A stretch of DNA of 33,533 nucleotides from Ruminiclostridium sp. (GCA_012523055.1 JAAYJG010000322.1:1-33533); one strand, 5' to 3'; positions 7,463 to 15,083 are shown, counted from the stretch's first letter. The notes: generated by a model not told the origin, from the letters alone. A program made the numbers and translations.

Positions 7463-8320
7463 ATGCGATCAGAGCAGGAAATGTTTGATTTAATACTTGA
7501 TATTGCCGAAATGGATGCGCGTATCCGGGCAGTTTGCATGAATGGTTCAAGAGCGAACCCGAATGTTGCTAAAGATAAATATCGAGATTATGATATCGTA
7601 TATGTTGTAACTGAAACAGGATCATTCTTGAAAGACAAGAGTTGGATTTCACGGTTTGGGGATATCGCTATCGTTCAGGAACCTGATTCAAATGACCTTG
7701 GCTGGGGGCAAAAGGCCGACTACAGCCGTTCTTACTGTTGGCTGATGCTTTTTAAGGACGGAAATCGGATTGATTTACATATACAAATCAAAGAAGCCAT
7801 GGAGGAAGAGTATACGACAGATAGTTTAACCATTCCACTTCTGGATAAGGACAATATTCTTCCACCCATCCCGCCATCAAACGATAAGGGATATTGGGTA
7901 AAAAAACCGACAAAGCCGCAATATGATGGATGCTGTAACGAGTTTTGGTGGTGCCTGAACAATGTTGCAAAGGGGATCGTTCGTGATCAATTTCCTTATG
8001 CAATGCGAATGTACCATGAAACCGTGCATGCAGAGCTTGACAAAATGCTTGAGTGGTATATTGGTGTAAATTCAGGGTTTACCGTAACGGTTGGAATGTG
8101 GGGCAAATACTTTAAAAAATATCTGCCGGACGAACTATATCAGCTTTATACAAAAACATATTCTAGCTTCGAGGTGCTTTGGACAACCATTTTCGCGGCA
8201 TGTGAACTTTTCCGCACGGTAGCTCCTTTGGTAGGTAAACACTTTGGCTATGTTTATAACAAAAGTGACGATGATAACATGATGAACTATTTGATAAAGA
8301 TGAGGAACAATGAATTCTGA
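7463..8320 (+). CDS. aminoglycoside 6-adenylyltransferase-like protein (AadE/ANT(6) family)
   Basis: A 285-residue protein of the ANT(6)/AadK/AadE family, which adenylylates streptomycin at position 6. The opening MRSEQEMFDLILDIAEMDAR and the active-site strand VCMNGSRANPN (24-34) plus RDYDIVYVV (41-49, Asp42 and Asp44 binding metal) are characteristic. The middle block CCNEFWWCLNNVAKGIVRDQ and later GKHFGYVYN are conserved family landmarks, and the length matches known enzymes. Two in-frame ATGs lie upstream (7436, 7442), but AGGAG at 7448-7452 and family alignment point to ATG 7463. With the preceding AadA-like gene it makes a possible bicistronic unit. It is convergent with the SDR operon, 42 bases away. 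Confidence 0.92.
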   Translation: MRSEQEMFDLILDIAEMDARIRAVCMNGSRANPNVAKDKYRDYDIVYVVTETGSFLKDKSWISRFGDIAIVQEPDSNDLGWGQKADYSRSYCWLMLFKDGNRIDLHIQIKEAMEEEYTTDSLTIPLLDKDNILPPIPPSNDKGYWVKKPTKPQYDGCCNEFWWCLNNVAKGIVRDQFPYAMRMYHETVHAELDKMLEWYIGVNSGFTVTVGMWGKYFKKYLPDELYQLYTKTYSSFEVLWTTIFAACELFRTVAPLVGKHFGYVYNKSDDDNMMNYLIKMRNNEF

Positions 8321-8362
8321 AAAACATGCTGTATCAGGGCGGTTCAAATCCCATGCGGCACT

Positions 8363-9166
8363 TTACGCTCCAGTAATGGTTTGGAATTTGCTTTGAGCAT
8401 GGTTCCAGCGCCCATATAACAGCGCTGCTACCCATGAGCGAGGCACTAGTTTGCCCAGAAAAGAAAGAAGCCTGTTTATTTTGCCAGGAACATAGATACT
8501 TTTTCCGGCCAGTGCATGGTCAAGCGATTTGCGGGCAACGCTCTCTATCGGGATTGTAGTTGCGTTCCCCAGGACACCCTGAACATTGATTCTCTGGACA
8601 ACCTCTAGTGTGGTAGCCATCCCTGCGGGGCACAAGGCCATGACATCAACATTTTCTCTTTTCAGTTCCTGGCGCAGTGAAATGGAAAAATCAAGCAAAA
8701 AACGCTTGGAAGCAGCGTATGTGGCTTTCAGGGGCATTGGAAACAATGATGCAAGGCTGGACACAAACATAATTGTGAAGCGCATGGCAGGCCTTCTGCG
8801 CTTCAGAAGGGCATGGGTAATACGCAAAGTGGCGGCGTTGTTTAACAAGACGATCTTTACGAGGTTCTCTCTTTCGTGTCCCATGAATCCACCCTCAAAA
8901 TCCATCCCTGCAACGTTCAGGAGCATGTCAAACTGAATATTGCTCCTGTCCATAACGCTGAGCATTTCATCAACACTTTCAGCACTGGTGAGGTCGCAGG
9001 CTTTCGATGCAACTGTAACATTGAATTGCCTTTCTAATCCACGCTTGATACAAAGCAATCCATCCTCATTGATATCTGTTAAAAACAGATTGTATCCGCG
9101 TCTGCCGCATTCATTTGCAAGCGCACGGCCAAGGCCGCCGGCGGCGCCGGTAATCATTACATTCAT
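8363..9166 (-). CDS. short-chain dehydrogenase/reductase (SDR), distal gene
   Basis: A 267-residue classical SDR oxidoreductase using NAD(P). It has the nucleotide-binding TGAAGGLG at residues 6-13, a DLTSAES adenine-ring segment, NVAGM (the NNAG equivalent), a catalytic Ser in FVSSLAS, and YAASK with the catalytic Tyr/Lys pair; CPAGMATT replaces the usual PG motif. The C-terminal tail VPRSWVAALLYGRWNH is hydrophobic and may aid membrane association. AGGAGG precedes the ATG. Its start overlaps the stop of the upstream SDR gene (ATGA), a sign of translational coupling as the last gene of a PadR-HAAS-SDR-SDR operon. The substrate is unknown. Confidence 0.9.
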   Translation of the reverse strand: MNVMITGAAGGLGRALANECGRRGYNLFLTDINEDGLLCIKRGLERQFNVTVASKACDLTSAESVDEMLSVMDRSNIQFDMLLNVAGMDFEGGFMGHERENLVKIVLLNNAATLRITHALLKRRRPAMRFTIMFVSSLASLFPMPLKATYAASKRFLLDFSISLRQELKRENVDVMALCPAGMATTLEVVQRINVQGVLGNATTIPIESVARKSLDHALAGKSIYVPGKINRLLSFLGKLVPRSWVAALLYGRWNHAQSKFQTITGA

Positions 9167-10023
9167 CTCAAAACCTCCTGTTCATAATGAACACCGCAGA
9201 GCCGTTCGCTTAATTCAAACAGCCTGTCTGCGTTTTCACGGGTGACCTGCTTACTAAAGTCCTTCACTTTTAGATGGGAATAATATAATCCATCCGGTGC
9301 TGTTTTTGGATCACATAGAAACGCATAGGTTTTAGCGGGAATGGTAGGAGATAAACCGCGCTTCTTGCGAAGAGCCCAAATGCTGTTGACAAGACCGCTG
9401 GTTTCCTTATTGCCGATATCCGTGTTTACCAAGCCGGGATCCACAACATAAGCATGAATGCCCGCTGACACAAGGCGATCGTTTAAGCCTTTTGCAAACA
9501 GAATATTGCATAGCTTTGACTGTTTATAAGCTGTAAGAGGGTTATACAAGCGGCTTAGCATGATGTTGTTCCAGTGCATCGAAATGCCCTTGTGAGATTC
9601 ACTTCCTGTCATGATCACACGCCCATGTGCTTTTCTCAAAGCTGGCAGCAGCAGATATGTCAGAAGAAACCCGGCAAGATGGTTCAGAGCGAATTGTTGT
9701 TCATAGCCTTCTTCAGTAGTCATATACCAGCTTCTGACACATCCGGCATTATTGATAAGCGCAGAAAGCTCTCCATCACTTGTTTTTTCCAGATAAGAAG
9801 TTATTTCTTCCGCAACACGAGTGACTTCACGCTGTTGCAGTAAGTCTGCCAGAAAGAATGTAATCTTCGCATCAGGGTTTTCAGATAGTATGCTTTCTTT
9901 TGCACGGTTGCAGTTGATTTCATTATGCCCAACACCAAGAATATTGATCCCCTGACGAGTTAGAAGCCGTGTGGTTTCCAGTCCGATGCCGGAAGACGCG
10001 CCGGTAATTACAATCGTTTTCAT
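9163..10023 (-). CDS. short-chain dehydrogenase/reductase, retinol-dehydrogenase-like
   Basis: A 286-residue SDR. It opens MKTIVITGASSGIGLET, with the TGxxxGxG cofactor motif at 7-14; ALINNAG, the MTGSESH strand with catalytic Ser, and YKQSK with Tyr and Lys follow, then VDPGLVNT. The overall pattern is that of the retinol dehydrogenase/WW-oxidoreductase-like SDR group. A longer in-frame opening extends to 10080, but GGAGGT with five spacing bases decides the start at 10023. Its start lies 14 bases after the HAAS gene stop, and its end overlaps the next SDR by four bases. Two consecutive SDR genes in a PadR operon suggest a small-molecule redox or stress function. Confidence 0.9.
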   Translation of the reverse strand: MKTIVITGASSGIGLETTRLLTRQGINILGVGHNEINCNRAKESILSENPDAKITFFLADLLQQREVTRVAEEITSYLEKTSDGELSALINNAGCVRSWYMTTEEGYEQQFALNHLAGFLLTYLLLPALRKAHGRVIMTGSESHKGISMHWNNIMLSRLYNPLTAYKQSKLCNILFAKGLNDRLVSAGIHAYVVDPGLVNTDIGNKETSGLVNSIWALRKKRGLSPTIPAKTYAFLCDPKTAPDGLYYSHLKVKDFSKQVTRENADRLFELSERLCGVHYEQEVLR

Positions 10024-10037
10024 GGTTACCTCCATTC

Positions 10038-10766
10038 TCAATTCACAACAGGATATCCGAACCAACCCCAGGTGTGCCAAAATTCAAGTGAGCCGGAAGA
10101 GAGCATGGAAATTATCGTTCCAAGGACGAAGCAAGCAGTAAATACTGTCAGTGAGAATAGCGCAACCGAGCGAATGCGCCGATTGGTTTTTACCGGCAGC
10201 CTGGGATATATGGGGAGGGAGGGGAGTTTTGCTTTTCCGGAAGCCGCGGCAAGTGTATTCTGATGGAAACGTCCGTAGGAACGAATAAGCTGCCGAATGA
10301 ATGCGGCAAAATAAATGCTGCCCATTGCGGATAAAACAGAAAGCGAGAGCATGGACAATCCGAATACTGCTCCGCACAAATAGGGGATGGGTGGGATCAA
10401 CTACCCTGGGTTTAGATTAAGCAATAAGCACACGGCAACCACTGCACAGCTGATCGAGATTGCTGCCATGATAACCTCCCACACCATCAATAAAACGAAG
10501 AATATGCCTGCAAACAAGTCAACAATGCCAAGACCTATTACTGTTATCACGTTACTTCCACGTTTTTTTCCTTCGGTACCACTCTCAAACTGTGAAGCCA
10601 CTGCCTTTGGGTTTCCAAGCTTCGCAGCGATCTCTTCTTCTGAAAAACCATCTGCCATTTTAAATGCAAAGTGCTGTTCGTACTCTTCTACAATGTCAGC
10701 CGCATCACTGATGTTGTTCTTTTTTAGTTCATCTGTAAGCTTTGACAAAAATTCATTTCTTGTCAC
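10038..10766 (-). pseudogene. HAAS-domain (DUF1700-like) membrane protein interrupted by an in-frame TAG
   Basis: The N-terminal part (121 codons from GTG 10766, MTRNEFLSKLTDELKK...) is a HAAS domain: a helical DUF1700-like segment with EEYEQHF and FSEEEIAAKLGNPKAVASQF, followed by hydrophobic helices. Codon 122, at 10403-10401, is TAG. The same frame then continues for 120 codons with membrane helices (IPYLCGAVFGLSMLSLSVLSA and SVALFSLTVFTACFVLGTII) to TGA at 10038. With one sense codon there it would be a normal 242-residue protein. The start GTG fits GGAGG nine bases upstream and the family opening; it overlaps the PadR gene end by 14 bases, the usual PadR-HAAS arrangement. It may be a real nonsense mutation, a sequencing error, or suppressed. 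Confidence 0.75.
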
Positions 10767-11079
10767 GATCATCATCCTCCAATATGGTTTCTACTGTTCT
10801 GGCGAAGTCCAGATATTCTTCACGGTCTTTCAAATAAGTTTCGCGCCCCAGGCTTGTCAGCGAATAATACTTACGTGGCGGGCCTCCGCTTTCTTCCTGC
10901 AGATAGGTGGACAGTATACCTTCGCTTTTCAACTTTCTTAAAATCGGGTAAACCGTACCGTCTGCGATATCGATCTGCTTAGTCAGATATTCGGATATTT
11001 CATATCCGTACCAATCATGTTTATTCAGCAGTGACAGCACACACAGTTCCAATACACCTTTTTTATATTGTGTGTTCAC
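10753..11079 (-). CDS. PadR family transcriptional regulator
   Basis: A 108-residue winged-helix repressor of the PadR type. Visible landmarks are MNTQYKKGVLELCVLSLL, YGYEIS (helix 2), GTVYPILRKLKSEG (recognition helix) and GGPPRKYYSLTSLG (the wing), then a C-terminal dimerisation helix. An upstream in-frame ATG at 11097 exists, but AAGGAGG lies just before GTG 11079 and the family opening matches it. It is the first gene of the PadR-HAAS-SDR-SDR operon and probably represses it; PadR proteins next to HAAS-domain membrane proteins usually sense envelope or small-molecule stress. Confidence 0.92.
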   Translation of the reverse strand: MNTQYKKGVLELCVLSLLNKHDWYGYEISEYLTKQIDIADGTVYPILRKLKSEGILSTYLQEESGGPPRKYYSLTSLGRETYLKDREEYLDFARTVETILEDDDRDKK

Positions 11080-11124
11080 AGGTATCCTCCTTCCCATTTG
11101 CTCTAGAAATTATTGATTACTATT

Positions 11125-11155
11125 ATATAATAACCAGTAGTGGCTTATATGTCAA
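11125..11155 (-). promoter_or_regulatory. promoter of the PadR operon with a dyad in the spacer
   Basis: Read on the minus strand, TTGACA (11155-11150) and TATTAT (11132-11127) are 17 bases apart. Inside and around the spacer lies an imperfect dyad: ATATAA...CCA-GTAG-TGG...TTATAT (11125-11150). This is a plausible autoregulatory PadR operator; the assignment to PadR is inference from position. Confidence 0.65.
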
Positions 11156-11202
11156 TACCCTTTCGCGAATTATTTTTAACTTTCGAGCTGATTGCAAGGA
11201 AT

Positions 11203-11441
11203 CTCGTTATAACAACGGAAGCGATTGCTTGCAATCGCAACACACTGTTATTGCAACGGCAGGTTTTGCTTTAGCAAAACCATCACACTGCAACAACGAA
11301 GCTTCAGCTTCGTTATATCGAGGCGGGAGATATGCTCGCCGTCTGATTAAGGTGATCGGTACCCGCCACCACACGTTTTTCAGCCCATAGCTGAAAATAC
11401 GTTAAGAGGTGGGGTGGGGGACCATCGGGCCTCGTTATATT
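11203..11441. repeat. modular hairpin repeat element, copy 2 (expanded)
   Basis: It has the same core as 2769-2895: TATATCGAGGC at 11314-11324 and GCCTCGTTATA at 11429-11439, with the internal stems kept although bases differ (GCCCATAGC in place of GCCCTTGGC at the apex). Three hairpin modules precede the core. Module A (11209-11251) has arms GCGATTGC/GCAATCGC. Module B (11251-11293) has arms GGTTTTGC/GCAAAACC. Module C (11295-11314) has arms AACGAAGC/GCTTCGTT. A and B share the frame CAACGGMAG...CACACTG around unrelated stems. Copy 1 has only module A plus the core. The remaining bases up to the VOC gene hold no other feature. Confidence 0.8.
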
Positions 11442-11557
11442 AGAGAATAGGATACAAAGAGAACCGGATCCTTCTTGGCATAATAAAAAAAGTGTATAAT
11501 GGAGATTGAACATAAAGCAAAATCTTTTAGCTATTGAGTATGAGAAAGGTGACTGTT

Positions 11558-11989
11558 ATGAAAAGTGTTAAATTAGTGAATGTGTGCCCGGTGCTGTTGT
11601 CAGAAGATATTGTTCGAACGGTAGACTTCTATGTTGAAAAGCTTGGGTTTCAATACGCAAAACACTATGACAAAATCGAAAATTTCGCAGCTCTGTATAG
11701 AGATTCCATCGAATTAATCATCATACAATCAAAGTTTGGAAAGGTAGAATCAAATACAAAAAGATATGGTGCTGGTTATGATATTTACATAGATACGGAT
11801 ACTGTTGAAGGTGTTGATGTGGTTTATCAGGAGTTTTTGTCAAAAGGGGTTACAGTGCTCCAGGAGCCAAGAAAAACGGATTATGGTTGTTATGAATTTG
11901 TGATTGAAGATATTGATGGAAGACAAATCGGAGTAGGCCTTATTTTTAGTAAAGAAACTTTTTTTAGGGAATCGAGCTTTATTGAATGA
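11558..11989 (+). CDS. VOC family protein (glyoxalase/bleomycin-resistance fold)
   Basis: A 143-residue vicinal-oxygen-chelate fold protein made of two beta-alpha-beta-beta-beta units. The first unit starts CPVLLSEDIVRTVDFYVEKLGF. The second has YDIYIDTDTVEGVDVVYQEFLSKG, then EPRKTDYGCYEFVIEDIDGRQIGVG with a Glu in the usual metal position. Members bind or modify small molecules (bleomycin-type sequestration, glyoxalase, dioxygenase), and a binding role without catalysis is common. AAGGTG eight bases before ATG 11558 is a better start than TTG 11534. No partner gene suggests a substrate. Confidence 0.82.
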   Translation: MKSVKLVNVCPVLLSEDIVRTVDFYVEKLGFQYAKHYDKIENFAALYRDSIELIIIQSKFGKVESNTKRYGAGYDIYIDTDTVEGVDVVYQEFLSKGVTVLQEPRKTDYGCYEFVIEDIDGRQIGVGLIFSKETFFRESSFIE

Positions 11990-12083
11990 TTACAAACAAG
12001 TATTTTCATGTCATAGGCTAATCAACGTGTGACAGTGTGAATGCGTCACCTGATCATATGGATCATAGAGGGGAGTAAAAATA

Positions 12084-12923
12084 ATGGCAAAAAAAGAAGG
12101 AAAATTCATCGGTTTATCAGGAACAGAGTTATATTATGAAATCGTAGGAGAAGGCACTCCAGTGCTGATGCTGCACGGGTGGGGAATGGATCACCGAATC
12201 ATGTCCTGTTGCATGGAGTTGGTCTTTCAGAAGAACAAGGAAAAATTCATGCGAATTTATTTTGATTTACCCGGGATGGGAAAGTCAAAAGCCGGTGAAT
12301 CTATCAAAAACTCTGATGGTATGCTGGAAGCCATCCTTGCATTTATTGAAAAGGTCATACCCAATCAAAAGTTTTTGTTGGTAGGAGAGTCGTATGGGGG
12401 TTATCTTGCCAGAGCACTCGTTCAAAAGATTGATCATCGTATTCTGGGTTTATTCTTAATATGTCCGCTGGTATATCCGGGATATCGGGCGGGAGAAGTG
12501 CCGGCGAAGACGGTATTGGAAAAAGATGTGCCATTTCTTGAAAGCTTAAGTGAGCAGGAACGGGTGAGCTTTGAATACATTACAATTGTTCAGAATCGAA
12601 GGGTTTGGAATGGCTTTAAAGAAAGTGTATATGAAGCCATCATCAATCAAAAAGATAACTATTTTCTGAATCATGTATTAGATGGGGCTTTTTCATATGA
12701 TGTGGATCATCTGGAAAATGCGTTTGCCAAACCTTGCCTCATCCTCACAGGACGGCAAGACACAGAGGTGGGGTACAGGGATCAATTCAAGCTTCTGGAT
12801 AACTACCCGAGAGCCTCCTTTGCAGTATTGGATAAGGCTGGTCACAATTTACAGATAGAGCAGGAGGATTTATTCGTTAACCTGGCATCGGAATGGTTGG
12901 AAAGAATAACAACTGAATCATAA
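12084..12923 (+). CDS. alpha/beta hydrolase
   Basis: A 279-residue alpha/beta-hydrolase-fold enzyme of the lipase/peptidase type. The oxyanion-hole HGWG lies at 31-34, the nucleophile elbow GESYG at 101-105 (Ser103), the acid is probably Asp226 in LTGRQD, and His254 in KAGHNLQIEQ completes the triad; FDLPGMGKS (60-68) is the usual loop after strand 4. No signal peptide is seen, so it is cytoplasmic. A purine-rich GAGGGGAG lies about ten bases before the ATG. It follows the VOC gene by 94 bases on the same strand. The substrate is unknown. Confidence 0.9.
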   Translation: MAKKEGKFIGLSGTELYYEIVGEGTPVLMLHGWGMDHRIMSCCMELVFQKNKEKFMRIYFDLPGMGKSKAGESIKNSDGMLEAILAFIEKVIPNQKFLLVGESYGGYLARALVQKIDHRILGLFLICPLVYPGYRAGEVPAKTVLEKDVPFLESLSEQERVSFEYITIVQNRRVWNGFKESVYEAIINQKDNYFLNHVLDGAFSYDVDHLENAFAKPCLILTGRQDTEVGYRDQFKLLDNYPRASFAVLDKAGHNLQIEQEDLFVNLASEWLERITTES

Positions 12924-12965
12924 GTGTGCGTGCAGGTGGTATAGGAAATATCTAAAGGGCCAGGA

Positions 12966-13040
12966 TTCAATGAGCGCTTGCGCGAATTGTGCGCCAAAAC
13001 GCGGGTGCTGAAAGCGCCTTACTTGCGCGTTTTGTGTGCA
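12966..13040. repeat. GC-rich degenerate repeat
   Basis: Two related GCGC-rich blocks, TTGCGCGAATTGTGCGCC and TTGCGCGTTTTGTGTGCAAC, are arranged as imperfect direct copies, with AAAACGCG and CGCGTTTT also able to pair. The composition differs sharply from the AT-rich surroundings. Role unknown. Confidence 0.5.
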
Positions 13041-13044
13041 ACTA

Positions 13045-13073
13045 GTTCATAACTATCTCTGATAGTTATGAAC
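13045..13073. repeat. 13-bp perfect hairpin
   Basis: GTTCATAACTATC (13045-13057) and GATAGTTATGAAC (13061-13073) form a perfect stem with a three-base loop TCT. There is no U-tract, so it is not a standard terminator. It lies just before the larger fold at 13087-13184. Confidence 0.75.
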
Positions 13074-13086
13074 GGTCCGCGAGCAT

Positions 13087-13184
13087 TTTATCAAATGCCC
13101 TTCAGTGGGGGATTGTACTCACCACTGAGCAGAAATCGGTTTATCCCCACCTGTAGAGGCAGGGGTCTTAGGGCATTTGATAAA
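13087..13184. ncRNA. structured element: 14-bp stem enclosing two hairpins
   Basis: TTTATCAAATGCCC (13087-13100) pairs exactly with GGGCATTTGATAAA (13171-13184). Between them lie hairpin 1 (TCAGTGG 13102-13108 with CCACTGA 13122-13128) and hairpin 2 (CCCC...GGGG around CCTGTAGAGGCAGG, about 13145-13164), giving a three-way junction. It could be a small RNA, the end of a lost IS200/IS605-like element, or another mobile palindrome. I cannot name the family. It fills the gap between the alpha/beta hydrolase and the YggT gene. Confidence 0.55.
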
Positions 13185-13273
13185 TATTCATACTATAACG
13201 AGGATGATTTAGCCCAACCGCGCTAGCGTAAAGTGTTTTTATTAATAATCGCTTTACCTCAAGTCAGAATTTT

Positions 13274-13681
13274 TCAATCATCCCTTGCAACTTTTATCCA
13301 CATCAGTCTGACGATTCCCCAGGCGACCAACGCATAAATGATCATGGCGACAATCGTAGCCGGATCAAAAACCGAGCTGGATACAAAGCCAGGAGTTGTT
13401 AATGGGTTAAAAATGCCTGAAAACGGGGCTATGAATATCCCTGTAAACATATACAAGAACGATGTGAAACCGCTACGTGGGTTTGCACCGAGCAGCATGA
13501 ACAAAAACCTCAGCCCCAGAAGAACTTCAATCAGGCCAAGCAAATAATAAATGACATTTCTGCTTCTGACAAACCATAGGGGTTTATCTTCCGGAAAAAC
13601 GGTCGTACCATCCGAATGCAGCCTTCGCATGGGTATTACTTTTCCATGTTGATCATATTCGCTTTCCTTCGAGTGATTCAT
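13274..13681 (-). CDS. YggT family membrane protein
   Basis: A 135-residue integral membrane protein. A hydrophilic N-terminal tail of about 40 residues precedes hydrophobic stretches at roughly 44-64, 73-89 and 107-128, with FNPLTTPGF and the C-terminal VRLMWIK typical of YggT-like proteins. The family is widespread and poorly understood, with links to cell-envelope and division functions in other bacteria. CAGGAGAG close before ATG 13681 is preferred over the long upstream extension to 13744. It is transcribed on its own, divergent from the T-box leader. A GTAAAG/CTTTAC inverted repeat just after the stop (about 13228-13259) may end its transcript. Confidence 0.75.
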   Translation of the reverse strand: MNHSKESEYDQHGKVIPMRRLHSDGTTVFPEDKPLWFVRSRNVIYYLLGLIEVLLGLRFLFMLLGANPRSGFTSFLYMFTGIFIAPFSGIFNPLTTPGFVSSSVFDPATIVAMIIYALVAWGIVRLMWIKVARDD

Positions 13682-13798
13682 TTTTCTCTCCTGTAAGCAT
13701 TTTCTCAGTATTTTATTATGAACATAATCGGGTTGAGTATGCATTACGAGGAAAAACTAAAGCCGAGTTTGGTAGAACTTAAAATTTAACATTATGGG

Positions 13799-13827
13799 TT
13801 TACAAATACTTCCGATTCGCATATAAT
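13799..13827 (+). promoter_or_regulatory. sigma-A-like promoter of the T-box leader
   Basis: TTTACA (13799-13804) and TATAAT (13822-13827) are separated by 17 bases, so transcription would start near 13834, shortly before the T-box Stem I. The promoter looks intact although the gene it served is broken. Confidence 0.75.
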
Positions 13828-13833
13828 AAGCAT

Positions 13834-14080
13834 AATAGATCAAGAAAAGACGATGATGGGGACAGTAAATACGTTGCTGAACGTCTCAGCGAGCCGGGGA
13901 GGGTGCGAGCCCGGTACTAGTAAGAAAGTATTGAAAATCACCCCGGAGTTTCAGACCGAAGCATTCCAGTAGGTTCTGACGGTTTTCCTCCGTTACATGG
14001 GAACGCATATGTTGGTATGTTGTATCAGGTGGTTCACGGAATGCAGCTTTCGTCCTGTTATGGGGCGGAAGCTTTTTTAT
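13834..14080 (+). promoter_or_regulatory. T-box riboswitch with Ile (AUC) specifier
   Basis: In Stem I, GGGG (13858-13861) pairs with CCCC (13941-13944) and AATAC (13868-13872) with GTATT (13928-13932). The specifier loop between them has ACAGTA on the 5' side and GAAA-ATC-A on the 3' side; this is the T-box layout, with ATC at 13937-13939 reading Ile. A T-box-like AGGTGGTTCACGGA lies at 14027-14040. The terminator arms GCTTTCGTCC (14046-14055) and GGGCGGAAGC (14063-14072) are followed by six T. Uncharged tRNA-Ile should favour read-through. The specifier agrees with the ileS remnant downstream. Confidence 0.88.
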
Positions 14081-14090
14081 TTCCTCTGTA

Positions 14091-14121
14091 TCACCTCCAT
14101 ACCAAATATTTTTGGAGGTGA
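14091..14121 (+). promoter_or_regulatory. hairpin covering the ribosome binding site
   Basis: TCACCTCC (14091-14098) is the exact complement of GGAGGTGA (14114-14121), the ribosome binding site for ATG 14127. The 8-bp stem with a 15-base loop would hide the site, a second control layer after the T-box terminator. Confidence 0.6.
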
Positions 14122-14126
14122 TGAGA

Positions 14127-14884
14127 ATGATTGAAGGAGACATTCGTATGGAAGCGTGGTCGCGGAAGATGGTACAAAATTTTCCAAGACAGGCTTTATG
14201 ATTCAATTTGATACCGCAGCAGAAAAGCTGGGGTCGGATACCATCCGGTACTTGTTTGCCGGGGCGGGAGTTGCCAATGATGTCAGATTTGGTTATAGCC
14301 TTGGGGAAGAGGCACGCAGAAAGATACTCTCCTTCTGGAATACCTGTGTTTTCTTCATGACCTACGCTGTACTCGAGAAGCCAGAATTGGCCAAAAAACC
14401 TTCTCCGGACGCTCTTGAAATCACAGACAGGTGGGTTTTGGCCAGAACAGACCAGTTCATCCGGGAGGCTTCGGTTTTTTATGAAGAGGCTGGTTTGAAG
14501 GTTGAACAGCGAATTGTGCTCAGTATAAGGCCTTGTCAGTGCGTCAGGAGCCAAGGACAACAGCCTGGTCACCTTCACTCAGAATATTCTACGCATAATG
14601 CCACAGGACAGGAAGATATGAGCGGGGGGTGTGAGTCCATGCATGTTATCCCAGTAAACCAACCGAGTACAAACCAGGGGTGTGGAGCAAACCTGTCTGG
14701 TATGGAGCAGGGGGAAGGGGGACCTGAATCAAATAGGATTCAGGCAGTCCTTCAAAAATATGGAACGGCTATTGCAGAAGAAACGCTTTCATCTAGCTTT
14801 ACAGACGTGGTCTCAGAGCCTGTCATCACAAAAGAAGTTGCAGTGGGAGATGATACTGTTTTCATTAAGATTGGCCTTGCATAG
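14127..14884 (+). pseudogene. ileS: isoleucyl-tRNA synthetase pseudogene (internally deleted ileS)
   Basis: ATG 14127 with its ribosome binding site survives, but its frame ends after 24 codons. A second frame, open from about 14133, reads HSYGSVVAEDGTKFSKTGF, the KMSKS-type loop (KFSKT) of class I synthetases. It continues through EKLGSDTIRYLFAGAGVANDVRFGYSLG-like sequence and LARTDQFIREASVFYEE into the anticodon domain. After about 14510 the reading is scrambled. The last 40 residues (AIAEETLSSSF to the TAG at 14882-14884, with VITKEVAVGDDTVFIKIGLA) resemble the C-terminal end of long IleRS proteins. Of about 1000 codons some 250 remain, and the whole N-terminal catalytic core is gone. A functional ileS must lie elsewhere. 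Confidence 0.8.
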
Positions 14885-14925
14885 AGAAGGTCGTGAGTCT
14901 TTGCAGCTATATGAGTTGAACAGGG

Positions 14926-14975
14926 TAACAGAGAGCAACTCTATTTTGAAACCAGAATTGAATTGTTCTCTGTTA
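14926..14975. terminator. long stem after the ileS remnant
   Basis: TAACAGAGAGCAA (14926-14938) pairs with TTGTTCTCTGTTA (14963-14975), 13 pairs with one G-U. There is no clear U-tract. It may have ended the old ileS transcript, or may be an independent inverted repeat. Confidence 0.4.
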
Positions 14976-15083
14976 ATAACATTATAACGTAACAACATCG
15001 TGACATTATGATGTAAGGATTATGGAATTAATCAGATTGTCGTGGCCAAACCTGACTGGTTTGCTCGCGATACAGCACAGTCT

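Noticed and set aside
8333-8362. tRNA T-arm-like GGTTCAAATCC followed by GCGGCAC
   Set aside because: The stem does not pair and no acceptor, D or anticodon arm lies upstream; it is not a tRNA.
14580-14760. Possible group II intron piece inside the ileS remnant
   Set aside because: The GAGC...GTGTGGAGCAAACC text recalled intron RNA, but no domain V and no reverse transcriptase sequence could be found.
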